NCBI GenBank assembly: GCA_020634935.1
Contig: JACKAT010000004.1
Span: 1 to 64,000 of the forward strand
Length of the DNA stretch: 64,000 nt
Direction: 5' to 3'
Origin: Anaerolineales bacterium
GTDB taxonomy: Bacteria > Chloroflexota > Anaerolineae > 4572-78 > J111
A program made the position numbers and the translations under genes. Positions within the stretch are counted from its first letter, which is position 1. The number at the start of each line of letters is the position of its first letter. Under the pieces are notes generated by a model. It was not told the DNA's origin and did not search any database. It saw only the letters and a program-made list of their open reading frames with translations. Below are positions 32,197 through 40,424 of this stretch, piece after piece.

Positions 32197-32497
32197 TAGA
32201 AGCTGTTTTAAAAGTGGAAGTTTACAGAGTTGTCCACAGATTTACCCTGATAGTCACCGATTTTTATCTGAATTTTGATAATATCAGTGATAATCTGGGT
32301 CTATCTGTGGACCGGTAGCTCTGCACTAAACCGTGGTAAAGAAAAATTAGACAGGATTTACAAGATTATCACGATTTTATTTGTCATAATTAAGGTAAAT
32401 CTTGTTAATTCTGTCGATTATCAGCGCAATTTTATGTTTCCACGGTTTAATGTTGCGCTACCTGTGGACCCCTGAAGGCTTTTAAAACAGTCTCTTA
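32197..32497. repeat. Family E repeat, copy 1, interrupted by a mobile element
   Basis: The outer parts (32197-32313 and 32471-32497) together match the intact copy at 40286-40424 read on the other strand. Shared words are AAGCTGTTTTAAAAGT, TTGTCCACAGATTTACCCTG and TTAAAACAGTC at the far end. The match is broken by the element at 32314-32462 plus its 8-bp duplication. Confidence 0.88.
32314..32462. mobile_element. Non-autonomous element (MITE-like), copy 2, nested, 8-bp target duplication
   Basis: 149 bp with 23-bp terminal inverted repeats (GGTAGCTCTGCACTAAACCG plus TGG against GGTAGCGCAACATTAAACCG plus TGG on the other strand). It is flanked by an exact TGTGGACC duplication at 32306-32313 and 32463-32470. 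The interior is close to copy 1 (29765-29924). The uninterrupted target is known from the family E copy at 40286-40424, so both the insertion and its duplication can be read directly. Confidence 0.92.
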
Positions 32498-32525
32498 GGG
32501 AATTGAGTTAGACAAACCGGTTCAT

Positions 32526-32857
32526 ATGATTGCGGATGCACACTATTATTCATTTTTTGAAAGGGCGGCGGCAATTGATCGAAACGGGACGACGTTGCCG
32601 CTAAGAGCCGGCGCGGCGATGCATAGCGATGACTACGGGGCTTTTGGGCTGGCCTGGAAATCGGCGCCCACGCTTCGAGGGTCTTATAACCGGGCTGAGC
32701 GTTATGCGCAGGTGCTAACCAGTGTTTCCACTTATGAAGTCGAGGCCACGAATGAAGGGGCGTACATGCATTTGCACCGTTCTGGGGAGCGACATCTCGG
32801 TATGCGATTATCGAACGAAGCCACCATTGCCAGCATCTTGACCATCAGCCAGGGAGT
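32526..32857 (+). pseudogene. Fragment of an AraC-family regulator (ligand-binding part)
   Basis: About 110 residues (HSDDYGAFGLAWKSAPTLRG, RYAQVLTSVSTYEVEA) resemble the N-terminal effector-binding domain of AraC-type regulators of the Arabinose_bd kind. The expected C-terminal helix-turn-helix domain is absent. Near 32857 the sequence changes into a different gene remnant in another frame, so this looks like a fragment fused by deletion. No ribosome binding site is clear. Confidence 0.55.
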
Positions 32858-33177
32858 GTCCACTTTTTATCGTCATTTGGGTCGGTTCTGCCTTGACCCT
32901 CATTGTTTCCGCCATTTTCGGCATCTGGCAACTGGACGGTATTTCCCGAATCACCCTATTACTGGCTGCATTCGCCTACATTGTTGGGGTTCAACTGCCA
33001 ACCATGGCCATAAACGTCCCGTTAAACAATCGGCTACAAACTCTCGATACCTCTTCAGCAGATAACATCATGCAGAAACAGGTTCGTGACGATTTTGAAT
33101 CCCGGTGGAACTTTTGGAATTCTTTCAGGACCATTCTAGCCAGTCTGGTATCTGTGACATTAATGATTTTGCTTTGA
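32858..33177 (+). pseudogene. 3' fragment of a DUF1772-type membrane protein
   Basis: In the frame of 32893-33177, reading open back to about 32857, the sequence gives two hydrophobic helices, a loop AINVPLNNRLQTLD, then SRWNFWNSFRTILASLVS and a last helix. This order is typical of the C-terminal half of DUF1772 (anthrone oxygenase-like) proteins. The N-terminal half is missing and replaced by the AraC-like fragment. A short protein from a TTG start at 32893 is possible but would lack the family's first helix. Confidence 0.55.
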
Positions 33178-33222
33178 TGAGCATGACCCTATCGCGCGTT
33201 TGCAGCGGGAGATAAGTGCTTT

Positions 33223-34071
33223 ATGACGACAACCATTTCCGTTATTGGCTTAGGTTTAATGGGCCGGCCTATGGCCCGGGTGCTGTTGGCTGCCGGCTAT
33301 GAGGTTCGCGGCTGGAACCGTTCGCGGTTGGACGATGAGTTAGGGCAGGGCATCCCCCGCTGCGACTCACTGGTCGAGGCCGCCCGAGCCGAAGTTTGCC
33401 TGTTGATGCTGGCCGATTCCGGCGCGGTCAACGCCGTGCTGGAGCAGTTTGAGCCACATCTTACAGCCGGGCAAGTGGTCCTGGATATGGGTACCTCGGA
33501 TCCGACGTATTCCAAAGCGCATGCGACCCGGCTGGCTGAAAAAGGCATTGGCTGGGTGGATGCGCCGGTATCGGGTGGGCCTGAGGGCGCAGCAGCCGGA
33601 TCGCTGGCGGTGATGGCCGGAGCCAGTGAAGCCGACTTTGCCCAAGTCGAGCCGATTTTACACACGCTGGGCGGCAATGTCGTGCGGGTCGGCGGGCCGG
33701 GGGCGGGACACACCGCCAAAATCATCAATCAATTGATTGTGGGCCTGACCATCGAGGCCGTGGCCGAAGCCATCACGCTGGCCGAATTAAGCGGTCTCGA
33801 CCCAACGCGGGTGCAGGCGGCGCTGAAAGGCGGCTTTGCCGATTCCCAGGTGTTACAGCTTCACGGCAGCCGGATGATCGCCCGGCGTTACGTACCGGGG
33901 GCCAAGGCGACCACGCAGCTGAAGGATTTACGCCTGGCCCAAAAACTGGCCGCCAGGGAAGGCCTCAACCTGCCTCACCTGGAAAGTACCATTCAGTTTT
34001 ATGAAATGTTGATAGCACGGGGTGGCGGGGATTTAGATCATTCGGGATTGCATACATTGTTGAGCGGCTAA
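33223..34071 (+). CDS. 3-hydroxyisobutyrate dehydrogenase-family oxidoreductase
   Basis: A 282-residue NAD(P)-dependent beta-hydroxyacid dehydrogenase. The N-terminal Rossmann motif is VIGLGLMGRPMARVLLAAGY, ending in the R34-like NRSR that can favour NADP. The substrate-binding signature DAPVSGGPEGAAAGSLAVM and the catalytic-lysine region GPGAGHTAKIINQLIVG are both present. Family members oxidise 3-hydroxyisobutyrate, tartronate semialdehyde or related acids, or reduce glyoxylate/succinic semialdehyde; the substrate cannot be fixed here. A GGGAG lies 12 bases before the ATG. It is monocistronic as far as can be seen. Confidence 0.92.
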   Translation: MTTTISVIGLGLMGRPMARVLLAAGYEVRGWNRSRLDDELGQGIPRCDSLVEAARAEVCLLMLADSGAVNAVLEQFEPHLTAGQVVLDMGTSDPTYSKAHATRLAEKGIGWVDAPVSGGPEGAAAGSLAVMAGASEADFAQVEPILHTLGGNVVRVGGPGAGHTAKIINQLIVGLTIEAVAEAITLAELSGLDPTRVQAALKGGFADSQVLQLHGSRMIARRYVPGAKATTQLKDLRLAQKLAAREGLNLPHLESTIQFYEMLIARGGGDLDHSGLHTLLSG

Positions 34072-34418
34072 AGGGCATCTGTTGCCAGCTTATCAATTTA
34101 AGCATGCAGAAAAATCCATTTCATGCGGGCTTAAAATCTTTTTTCATGCCTGCATGAATGATCATTTGTTGCGGGCATGAAATGAAAGTTTGATAGGGCA
34201 TGAAATGTTCCTTATCCAATTACTAATTATCCGTCATCGGTCTATTGGGGTAGATTGTTGCATCAAACGGGTATATAATAGGTGGAGAAGCGCCAAATCT
34301 AGCGCACGAGCAGGATAAGACCTCCCTCGATGGAGTATGCTGCGTATATGAAGTTTTTTTGGCAATATGAGTGCGTTTGGGGAGTCTACTTAAGTAGTTA
34401 GGCATTTAGGAGAAATAA
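34072..34418. other. Gap with CATTTCATGC/GCATGAAATG inverted words
   Basis: No gene is seen. Between 34125 and 34210 the words TTTCATGC, CATGCCTGCATG and GCATGAAATG recur in both orientations, forming several possible hairpins. The remainder shows nothing recognisable until AGGAG before the GNAT gene. Confidence 0.55.
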
Positions 34419-34886
34419 ATGAAGCTGATTGCAATTTCTGTATCCGGCGAGCCTTCTGAGCCCGTCATCAATTTGCCCGACGCGGCGCGAGAAGTCGGAG
34501 TTGCATACCAGAGCTTGTACGAGGTCGCGGGGTACCAATCCCCTTGGTTGGGGTACTTCGCTATTGTTGATGGGGGCTGCATCGGTACTTGTGGATTTAA
34601 ATCTCCACCAGAGAACAATCGTGTCGAAATCGCCTATTTCACATTTCCCGACTACGAAGGCAAAGGCGTCGCTACCCAGATGGCCAAGGCGCTAGTCACC
34701 ATCGCCGTAGACGCAGATCCACATATCGAAGTGGCTGCGCAAACCCTACCGGTCGATAGTGCGTCAACAACTATTTTGCGGAAGCTTGGTTTCGAGAATG
34801 CCGGCACCGTTATTCATCCGGAAGATGGAGAGGTCTGGGAGTGGCGGTACGCCCAACAAAGCATTCAACCCGCGGGCGTTGGGTAG
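34419..34886 (+). CDS. GNAT-family N-acetyltransferase
   Basis: A 155-residue acetyltransferase of the GNAT (RimJ-like) type, which uses acetyl-CoA to acetylate an amine substrate. Core motifs are VEIAYFTFPDYEGKGVATQM (motif A, acetyl-CoA pyrophosphate binding through GKGVAT) and NxxS-like SASTTILRKLGFENAGTV (motif B). A strong AGGAG precedes the ATG. The 3' end overlaps a short attC-like sequence (34851-34884), and a truncated hydrolase gene follows directly. The gene may therefore be an old cassette; this is tentative. Confidence 0.9.
   Translation: MKLIAISVSGEPSEPVINLPDAAREVGVAYQSLYEVAGYQSPWLGYFAIVDGGCIGTCGFKSPPENNRVEIAYFTFPDYEGKGVATQMAKALVTIAVDADPHIEVAAQTLPVDSASTTILRKLGFENAGTVIHPEDGEVWEWRYAQQSIQPAGVG
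34851..34884. other. attC-like short palindrome
   Basis: GCCCAAC (34851-34857) fits the integron RYYYAAC core and GTTGGGT (34878-34884) fits GTTRRRY. They are separated by AAAGCATTCAACCCGCGGGC. At 34 bp it is shorter than known attC sites (about 57 bp upward), so it is at most a degenerate remnant. Confidence 0.3.
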
Positions 34887-34903
34887 AACAAGAATGGAAA
34901 TCT

Positions 34904-35371
34904 GTGGATCACAATAACCTGCGCGATGAGATTAGCAAATTCTTAAAATTCGACATCTCCGACATTTCTCCACAATTTGAAACCACAACAATTACCGAGG
35001 AAGAAGGTTATAGCCGGTTGTTAATTTGTTATGGAGATGGCGAAGGAGGCAATATTCCCGCATATTTGTTGCTTCCCGAAGGGCGAGGGCCATTTCCGGC
35101 GGTCCTTGTTCAACATCAACATAACAGCCAATGGCATTTGGGGAAGAGCGAAGTTATCGGCCTGGCGGGGGACCCACTCCAAGCATTTGGTCTAGCCTTG
35201 GTGAAAAAAGGGATTGTCGTTCTGGCCCCTGATTCCATCTGCTTTGCAGATCGTCGCCAAAACCAACCAGGACTTGAACCAGATGAGGCCGGAGATTGGT
35301 TGCAACACTACAACGAAATGAGTTATCGTTTATTGAGCGGTGATAGTCTGATCATTTTCATTGTTTTCTGA
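34904..35371 (+). pseudogene. Truncated alpha/beta-hydrolase (dienelactone hydrolase-like)
   Basis: About 155 residues from a GTG at 34904; the frame is open from 34841. They match the N-terminal part of dienelactone hydrolase/acetyl-xylan esterase-type proteins: GNIPAYLLLPEGRGPFPAVL, VQHQHNSQWHLGKSEV (oxyanion-hole region), GIVVLAPDSICFADRR, and the start of the helix NEMSYRLLSGDSL. The frame then ends in IIFIVF. The nucleophile GxSxGG, the aspartate and the histidine would all come later, so the product cannot be active. Truncation at a clean point beside another gene suggests deletion or recombination. Confidence 0.75.
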
Positions 35372-35395
35372 AGATCTATAGCAGAGGAACCCCCT

Positions 35396-36094
35396 ATGAA
35401 AAGCATTGCTCGCAGACTAAAAACCCTCGCCAAAGCCGTTCTTGGCAAGGAACTCCTCATAAACCCTGACGTAACCATCGATAAGGAAAGATTCGGATCA
35501 GACTATGGCGGCTGGGATATTGTTGTCACGGGCCTCAACGCCGACTCAGTTGTTTATTCGTTTGGCGTAGGCGAGGACGCATCGTTCGATGTAGCGTTGA
35601 TTGATAAATTTGCGCTCACTATTCATGCGTTCGACCCAACGCCAAAGTCAATTGAGTGGGTGAAAAGACAAAGGTTTTCAGATAAATTCGTGATGCACAG
35701 TTATGGGATAGCCGCATTTGATGGGGATGTTTCCTTTAATCCCCCAGAGAATCCTGACCATGTCTCGCACACCATTCTTGACAGGCCCTCCACAAAAACA
35801 AAAGCCATATGGGTTCCTGTAAAGAAAATGAGCACAATAATGCAAGAATTGGGACATGACCATATCCATATTGTTAAGATGGACATTGAAGGCGCAGAAT
35901 ATGATGTTATCGAGGACATCTACCAGTCCAACGTTCGCCCCGATCAAATGCTTATAGAGTTTCATCATAGGTTTCCAGGTGTGGGGACCTTAAAAACAAG
36001 AGATGCGATTAATAAGGTTAGAGCTATGGGCTACCAGTTATTTTCTGTCTCTGATACAAAGGAAGAATTCGGCTTCATTCGACGCCAGAGCTAA
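35396..36094 (+). CDS. FkbM-family methyltransferase
   Basis: A 232-residue SAM-dependent methyltransferase of the FkbM type. The SAM-binding region is VVYSFGVGEDASFDVALIDK (a variant glycine-rich motif I) followed by HAFDPTPKSIEW. The family signature IVKMDIEGAEYDVIEDI is complete, and IEFHHRFPGVG follows. FkbM enzymes O-methylate sugars or other natural products. The gene stands alone between a broken hydrolase and the convergent SEDS gene, with GAGG upstream of the ATG. Base composition is more AT-rich than the core genes, suggesting it belongs to the acquired segment. Confidence 0.9.
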   Translation: MKSIARRLKTLAKAVLGKELLINPDVTIDKERFGSDYGGWDIVVTGLNADSVVYSFGVGEDASFDVALIDKFALTIHAFDPTPKSIEWVKRQRFSDKFVMHSYGIAAFDGDVSFNPPENPDHVSHTILDRPSTKTKAIWVPVKKMSTIMQELGHDHIHIVKMDIEGAEYDVIEDIYQSNVRPDQMLIEFHHRFPGVGTLKTRDAINKVRAMGYQLFSVSDTKEEFGFIRRQS

Positions 36095-36117
36095 CTTTGT
36101 TATTGCGGCGGGTCAAC

Positions 36118-36144
36118 TGCGTAAATCCTGACAGGACTTACGCA
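36118..36144. repeat. Hairpin between convergent genes
   Basis: TGCGTAAATCCTG pairs with CAGGACTTACGCA with one mismatch and a 1-base loop. A related half-site, ACTGCGTAAGTCCT, flanks the repeat near 63545. It may end transcription of the FkbM gene or be a dispersed repeat. Confidence 0.7.
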
Positions 36145-36235
36145 AATGCCCGATTTTGTAGCGTAAATGGCCAATTTGCGCCACGCGTCTGCCCAAAGTA
36201 GGGAACAATTTAGCAAGGTGTTGCTTGGTTAGGTC

Positions 36236-38950
36236 TTACTTGGTCGATGGCTCTAACAGGGGTTTCAAGGCCGCTCGGGCGATGTGGAGGGCGGGATTAT
36301 CGGCCGGAGCATCGGTGACAACGACAGCCACTACGGCATATTTGGCTTTTTCCCGCGGCGTATCGATAGCAGGGGTGGGGGTGACCGCTTCAATTTGAGC
36401 CGGATCGAAGATTAAACCGGTCTCGGTTAGTGCGGGAGAGGTCGGCTCTACGGGCGGGCCGGAAGCGGTGGCTGGGGCCAAGCCCACAAACCAACTCAGC
36501 GGCTGCTGGCCGGTCTCTTCCGGACTGGCCTGGCCCGACAGCCCAATAAGCTGCTCATCCACTTGCGGCAGCCAGGCCCGCACGATCTGAGCCGTACCGG
36601 GTTTAAAACTCGGCGTCTGCTCCGGCGCGGCGTCGAGGGCCAGCATCGGGGTAGGTAATTGGCCCTCGCGCTCAAGGGCAGCCATCACCCGCACCAGGTG
36701 CAGCGGCGTTACCGCTAAATCCTTCACCGTCCCTTTATCATTAAAATCAGGCAATCGCCCCGGCTGCGAGCGCAGACCGGGCAGTGGTTGCATCAAGCCC
36801 AACTGGCGGGCGGTGGCGGCATAGCCGGTGGGGCCTAAGGGGGCCACCATTTCTTCTAAGGGCGCAGCCAGCAAATCCGCGGGTCGGGTCGCGCCGGAGT
36901 CGTACAGACCAACCAGGCCAATTAGCCGGGCCAAATCGCCCACCGGAAACAATCCTTGCGTGGCCCGGTTAAGCAACGGGGCGCGTTCGTCCTGGCGGAG
37001 CGAGTCCCACATTTCATCCAGGGTGTTCGGATCGTAGGTGGGGTGGCTTGACATCACGATAACTGCTCCGGTTTCGATTTCGAGGATAACGACCGCCCCT
37101 TCTTGATCGCCTAAGGCCACATCGGCCGCCACTTGAGCGGGCAGGTCCACGGTTAGCGTTATATCGCGGCCAACCGCCGGTCGATGGAGCAGATCATCGA
37201 CGACTTTTGCTTCATTTGTTTGGTCATCACGACCGCGCAAAATGGGATCGAACGTGGCCTCGACGCCGCCCACACCGTAACGGATGCTGTAATAGCCCGT
37301 CACCGAGGATAAACCGGGATAGGGATAACGCCGCTGAGCCAGGCCGTCAGCGCCGATAATCGTTTCGGCGATGGGAATGCCGCTGCGAGTGAGCAGCCGG
37401 CCCCGGTCGATGCGCTGCTCGGCGATAACCTGGCGCGGGTTATCGTCGCGAGTGACTAAAAAGGGTGGGGCGGCGATTTGCCACAAAATCAAGCCGCCGG
37501 CCACCACGATCAGGCCCAAAAAAAGAATGCGGGCTAACTTTAGATTATAAGTGGGGGTCTGGAAGGTGGATCGCAGTAGGGAAGAGAGGGGCCGCTGGCT
37601 ATGTGGCTGGGACGCGGCTATAAATGCCAGCAGGCCAACCATAATAAAACTGACAATGAGACTGCTGCCGCCGTAACTGACAAAGGGCAGCGTCACGCCG
37701 GTCAGCGGCATTAATTTGAGCGTTCCGGCGGTGATGACCAAGGTTTGCAAGGCCAACATTGTGCCGATCCCGGCCGCCAGTAGTTGCTCAAAGTCTGTTC
37801 TGGCCCGAAACGCGATGGCGAAAGCCCGGTTCACCAGCAGCGCAAAACAGATGAGAACGCCCAAAGCCCCCACTAACCCAAACTCTTCGCCGATAGCCGC
37901 GTACACAAAATCGGTATGAACCACCGGAATAGCGGTCGGCAGTCCTTGCCCCAAACCTTGGCCGATCACGCCGCCGCTAGCAAACGCCAGCAGAGATTGC
38001 ACAATTTGAAATGAGCGGCCAGAAGCGTCGAGCCAGGGGTTGAGAAACCCATCCACGCGAATACGAACTACGTCAAACAGTTCATAGCCGACAATCCCCC
38101 CTAAAATCAGCAGCAGCAGCCCGCCCCAAATGTAGCTCGACTGCCCGGTGGCGGCGTAGAGCATGCCGAGAAACGTGCCAAAAAAGAGCAGCGCGGCGCC
38201 CAGATCGCGTTGCCAGATCAGCAGCACCATACTAAAGCCCCACATCAACAGCATCGGGCCCAGGTAGTTGGGATGAGGTACAGCCAAGCCGCCGATGTAA
38301 GCTCTAACCTCCACCAACTGGCGGCGGCGATCGGCCAGATACGCAGCTAAAAAGACCAGTAGCAGCAGTTTAAGCAGTTCGGAGGGTTGAAAGTAGACCG
38401 GCCCAATGTTTAGCCACAGCCGCGCCCCAAACCCGCTCGGATTGACGCCGAAGATAAGGGTGCTGGCCAGCAGCAAAATACCACCGATCAGCCAGGTATA
38501 TTTGTAACGGCCCAGCCAGTTGAGATTTTTGGGGATAAGGTTAATTAATAATAGGAGAATAGTGGCGATGACTAACCAAAAAAGCTGCCGGTTGACAAAT
38601 ACCGGTGCTAAACGCTGAATCAGCACCAAACCCAGGCCGCTTAAAAAGAAGGTCAAGGGTAAAAGGATCGGATCGCCGGCTAGATGGTGAAAGCGGATAT
38701 CCAGCCAATAAATCACTATCCCGCCGCAAGCCATCAGTATAAGCAACGGTACAAACGTGACCAGACTTAAATTACCATCGACTAGAGCCAGTTGCAGCAG
38801 AGCCAATCCGGTGAAGAGAAAGGCCAAGACCCAGAGCCAGTAGGACGGCCGATCGCTGACGGACGACCGCTGACGGCTGACGGCTGACGGCTGATTAATC
38901 CTCGGGAGCATAATCGTCGTCGTCAAATAAATATGGTTTGGTTTCTTCAC
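36236..38950 (-). CDS. SEDS (FtsW/RodA) fused to an inactive PBP-like domain
   Basis: A 904-residue membrane protein (GTG start at 38950; ATG at 38911 is possible, neither with a clear ribosome binding site). Residues ~40-470 carry about ten membrane helices of the SEDS family, the glycan polymerase of peptidoglycan synthesis, with HTDFVYAAIGEEFGL containing the essential aspartate. A helix (~485-505) leads into a class B PBP-like domain (ERIDRGRLLTRSG-type dimerisation segment, SSVTGYYSIRYGVGGVE). The active-site motif NRATQGLFPVGDLARLIG aligns with the usual PPGSTFK, so the nucleophile serine is D672 and the lysine R675. The KTG motif is replaced by LSGQAS before WFVGLAP. The transpeptidase is therefore dead and probably regulates the SEDS half. 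It overlaps the upstream four-helix gene. Confidence 0.9.
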   Translation of the reverse strand: MKKPNHIYLTTTIMLPRINQPSAVSRQRSSVSDRPSYWLWVLAFLFTGLALLQLALVDGNLSLVTFVPLLILMACGGIVIYWLDIRFHHLAGDPILLPLTFFLSGLGLVLIQRLAPVFVNRQLFWLVIATILLLLINLIPKNLNWLGRYKYTWLIGGILLLASTLIFGVNPSGFGARLWLNIGPVYFQPSELLKLLLLVFLAAYLADRRRQLVEVRAYIGGLAVPHPNYLGPMLLMWGFSMVLLIWQRDLGAALLFFGTFLGMLYAATGQSSYIWGGLLLLILGGIVGYELFDVVRIRVDGFLNPWLDASGRSFQIVQSLLAFASGGVIGQGLGQGLPTAIPVVHTDFVYAAIGEEFGLVGALGVLICFALLVNRAFAIAFRARTDFEQLLAAGIGTMLALQTLVITAGTLKLMPLTGVTLPFVSYGGSSLIVSFIMVGLLAFIAASQPHSQRPLSSLLRSTFQTPTYNLKLARILFLGLIVVAGGLILWQIAAPPFLVTRDDNPRQVIAEQRIDRGRLLTRSGIPIAETIIGADGLAQRRYPYPGLSSVTGYYSIRYGVGGVEATFDPILRGRDDQTNEAKVVDDLLHRPAVGRDITLTVDLPAQVAADVALGDQEGAVVILEIETGAVIVMSSHPTYDPNTLDEMWDSLRQDERAPLLNRATQGLFPVGDLARLIGLVGLYDSGATRPADLLAAPLEEMVAPLGPTGYAATARQLGLMQPLPGLRSQPGRLPDFNDKGTVKDLAVTPLHLVRVMAALEREGQLPTPMLALDAAPEQTPSFKPGTAQIVRAWLPQVDEQLIGLSGQASPEETGQQPLSWFVGLAPATASGPPVEPTSPALTETGLIFDPAQIEAVTPTPAIDTPREKAKYAVVAVVVTDAPADNPALHIARAALKPLLEPSTK

Positions 38951-39251
38951 GGATGGAAGGGAGTGACTTGTTCTTAATTAGAGCGTGTCGAAAAGCTTGA
39001 AGTTTGGCAAATAGTTTTTCGCTGGCGCGATAAGCATTACGCAAAGGTTCGGGATCCTTAAGATATTGGCGGCGATTGATTAAATGCTGGCAGGCTACGG
39101 TTTCGATCAGCGAACGAACAGCCAGCCCCAGAAATCTAGCTTGCTCTGGATTACTCTGACGGGTTGAACCTTCAGCAATATTGTACACTAAATCGGTATA
39201 CTCCATAGCTAACTGCCAGACTTCAAGCTGCTCGAACTTATAAGCCATCAC
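38895..39251 (-). CDS. Four-helix bundle protein (S23/IVS family)
   Basis: A 118-residue protein with the family order FEQLEVWQLAMEYTDLVYNI, AEGSTRQSNPEQARFLGLA, a third helix RSLIETVACQHLINRRQYL and a fourth helix ending at KNKS, followed by an acidic tail DDDDYAPED. Relatives were first noted in intervening sequences of 23S rRNA genes but are common as free-standing genes; function is unknown. The gene overlaps the 5' end of the SEDS gene on the same strand, so they may share a transcript. Two adjacent ATG codons are possible starts. Confidence 0.85.
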   Translation of the reverse strand: MMAYKFEQLEVWQLAMEYTDLVYNIAEGSTRQSNPEQARFLGLAVRSLIETVACQHLINRRQYLKDPEPLRNAYRASEKLFAKLQAFRHALIKNKSLPSIREETKPYLFDDDDYAPED

Positions 39252-39296
39252 TCACCCAAAATTACGGCGGTCAGCCATCGGCGGTCAGTGGTCACA

Positions 39297-40166
39297 TTAT
39301 GAGTAGTACTTGCCGATAAAGAGATCAAGCTTCTCCCAGGTGTCGGCCGGAACATTTTGGCGTTGGCGGCTGCTGATGATGGCGTTGGATAGAGCTTGGT
39401 GACTGGGCCAGTCGGGTTCACCGGCCAATTTGATCACAATGTTGCGGATGGCCTGCTTGGCGATATCGACATTGGCGTTGAGATTGGCGATGACCGCCTC
39501 GACGGAGACCGGCCCTTCTTCCTCGTGCCAGACATCGTAATCGGTGACGTGGGCCATGGTAGCGTAGGCGATTTCAGCTTCGCGAGCGAGAAACGCTTCG
39601 GGGATGGAGGTCATTCCGATGATGGAGCAGCCCCAATTGCGGAAAATGCGGCTTTCGGCTTTGGTGCTAAAGCGCGGCCCTTCGATGATCACAAAATCAC
39701 CGCCTAAATGGACCGGCGCGCCGGTTTCTTTGACCCCTTCATAAACCAGCTCGGCTAGAGCCGGTTCGTACGGGTCGGCGACGCCCATATGGACGACCAC
39801 ACCGCCTTTGTAGAAAGTCAGGTCGCGGCTGCGGGTGCGATCAACGAGTTGATCGGGCACCACAATGTGACGCGGGGCAATATCTTCACGCAAACTGCCA
39901 CAGGCGTTGACCGCGATGATATATTTGACCCCCAACTTTTTCATCCCCCAAATATTGGCGTGGCTGTTGAGTTCGGTGGGGCTAAGGGCGTGGTGGCGAC
40001 CATGCCGAGGCAAAAAGGCCACCCGCTGCCCTTCTAATGTCCCCACAATAAAATTATCAGAGGGATCGCCAAACGGCGTTGTAAGCTTAATCTCTTCAAC
40101 ATCGGCCAGGCCATCAATTTTATAGAGGCCGCTGCCGCCGATAACACCGATTTTTACGTCGCTCAA
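39297..40166 (-). CDS. mtnP: S-methyl-5'-thioadenosine phosphorylase
   Basis: A 289-residue purine-nucleoside-phosphorylase-family enzyme that splits methylthioadenosine, the by-product of polyamine synthesis, into adenine and 5-methylthioribose-1-phosphate, which feeds methionine salvage. Motifs: phosphate-binding GVIGGSGLY and FLPRHGRHH, the family signature SHANIWGMKKLGVKYIIAVN, EGPRFSTKAESRIFRNWG, and GMTSIPEAFLAREAEIAYA. The residue pattern around the base-binding loop fits MtnP rather than PNP. The start is TTG at 40166, placed by AAAGGAGAC 4-6 bases upstream. No other salvage gene is nearby. Confidence 0.95.
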   Translation of the reverse strand: MSDVKIGVIGGSGLYKIDGLADVEEIKLTTPFGDPSDNFIVGTLEGQRVAFLPRHGRHHALSPTELNSHANIWGMKKLGVKYIIAVNACGSLREDIAPRHIVVPDQLVDRTRSRDLTFYKGGVVVHMGVADPYEPALAELVYEGVKETGAPVHLGGDFVIIEGPRFSTKAESRIFRNWGCSIIGMTSIPEAFLAREAEIAYATMAHVTDYDVWHEEEGPVSVEAVIANLNANVDIAKQAIRNIVIKLAGEPDWPSHQALSNAIISSRQRQNVPADTWEKLDLFIGKYYS

Positions 40167-40285
40167 TTTTGTCTCCTTTAAAAATAAAGGCTCGTAGTAA
40201 TCGCCTTAGCGGTGACATAGCTTAAAGGGCTTACTACGAACTAAATTTCAATCTCGATATCGTTTCAACAGGACCTATGGTCTTA

Positions 40286-40424
40286 GAGACTGTTTTAATA
40301 GCCTGCAAAGGTCCACAGATAAATACAGATGGTCACTGATAATATCAAAATTGAGATAAAAATCTGTGACTATCAGGGTAAATCTGTGGACAAGTTCGTA
40401 AACCTCTACTTTTAAAACAGCTTC
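40286..40424. repeat. Family E repeat, copy 2 (intact)
   Basis: 139 bp with ends GACTGTTTTAATAGCC and CTTTTAAAACAGC and an interior inverted pair GTCCACAGAT/ATCTGTGGAC. It matches, on the other strand, the interrupted copy at 32197-32497. Its right edge abuts the stop codon of the M42 peptidase gene. Confidence 0.88.

Larger units (their letters stand above)
31883..32525. other. Gap filled by a hairpin and a nested repeat
   Basis: No gene is supported; the open frame at 32275-32475 runs through repeat sequence. The gap contains a 13-bp hairpin at 31911-31948 and the interrupted family E repeat at 32197-32497 with a mobile element inside it. Confidence 0.75.

Noticed and set aside
32275..32475. 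66-residue + strand frame
   Set aside because: It runs through the nested repeat and mobile element.
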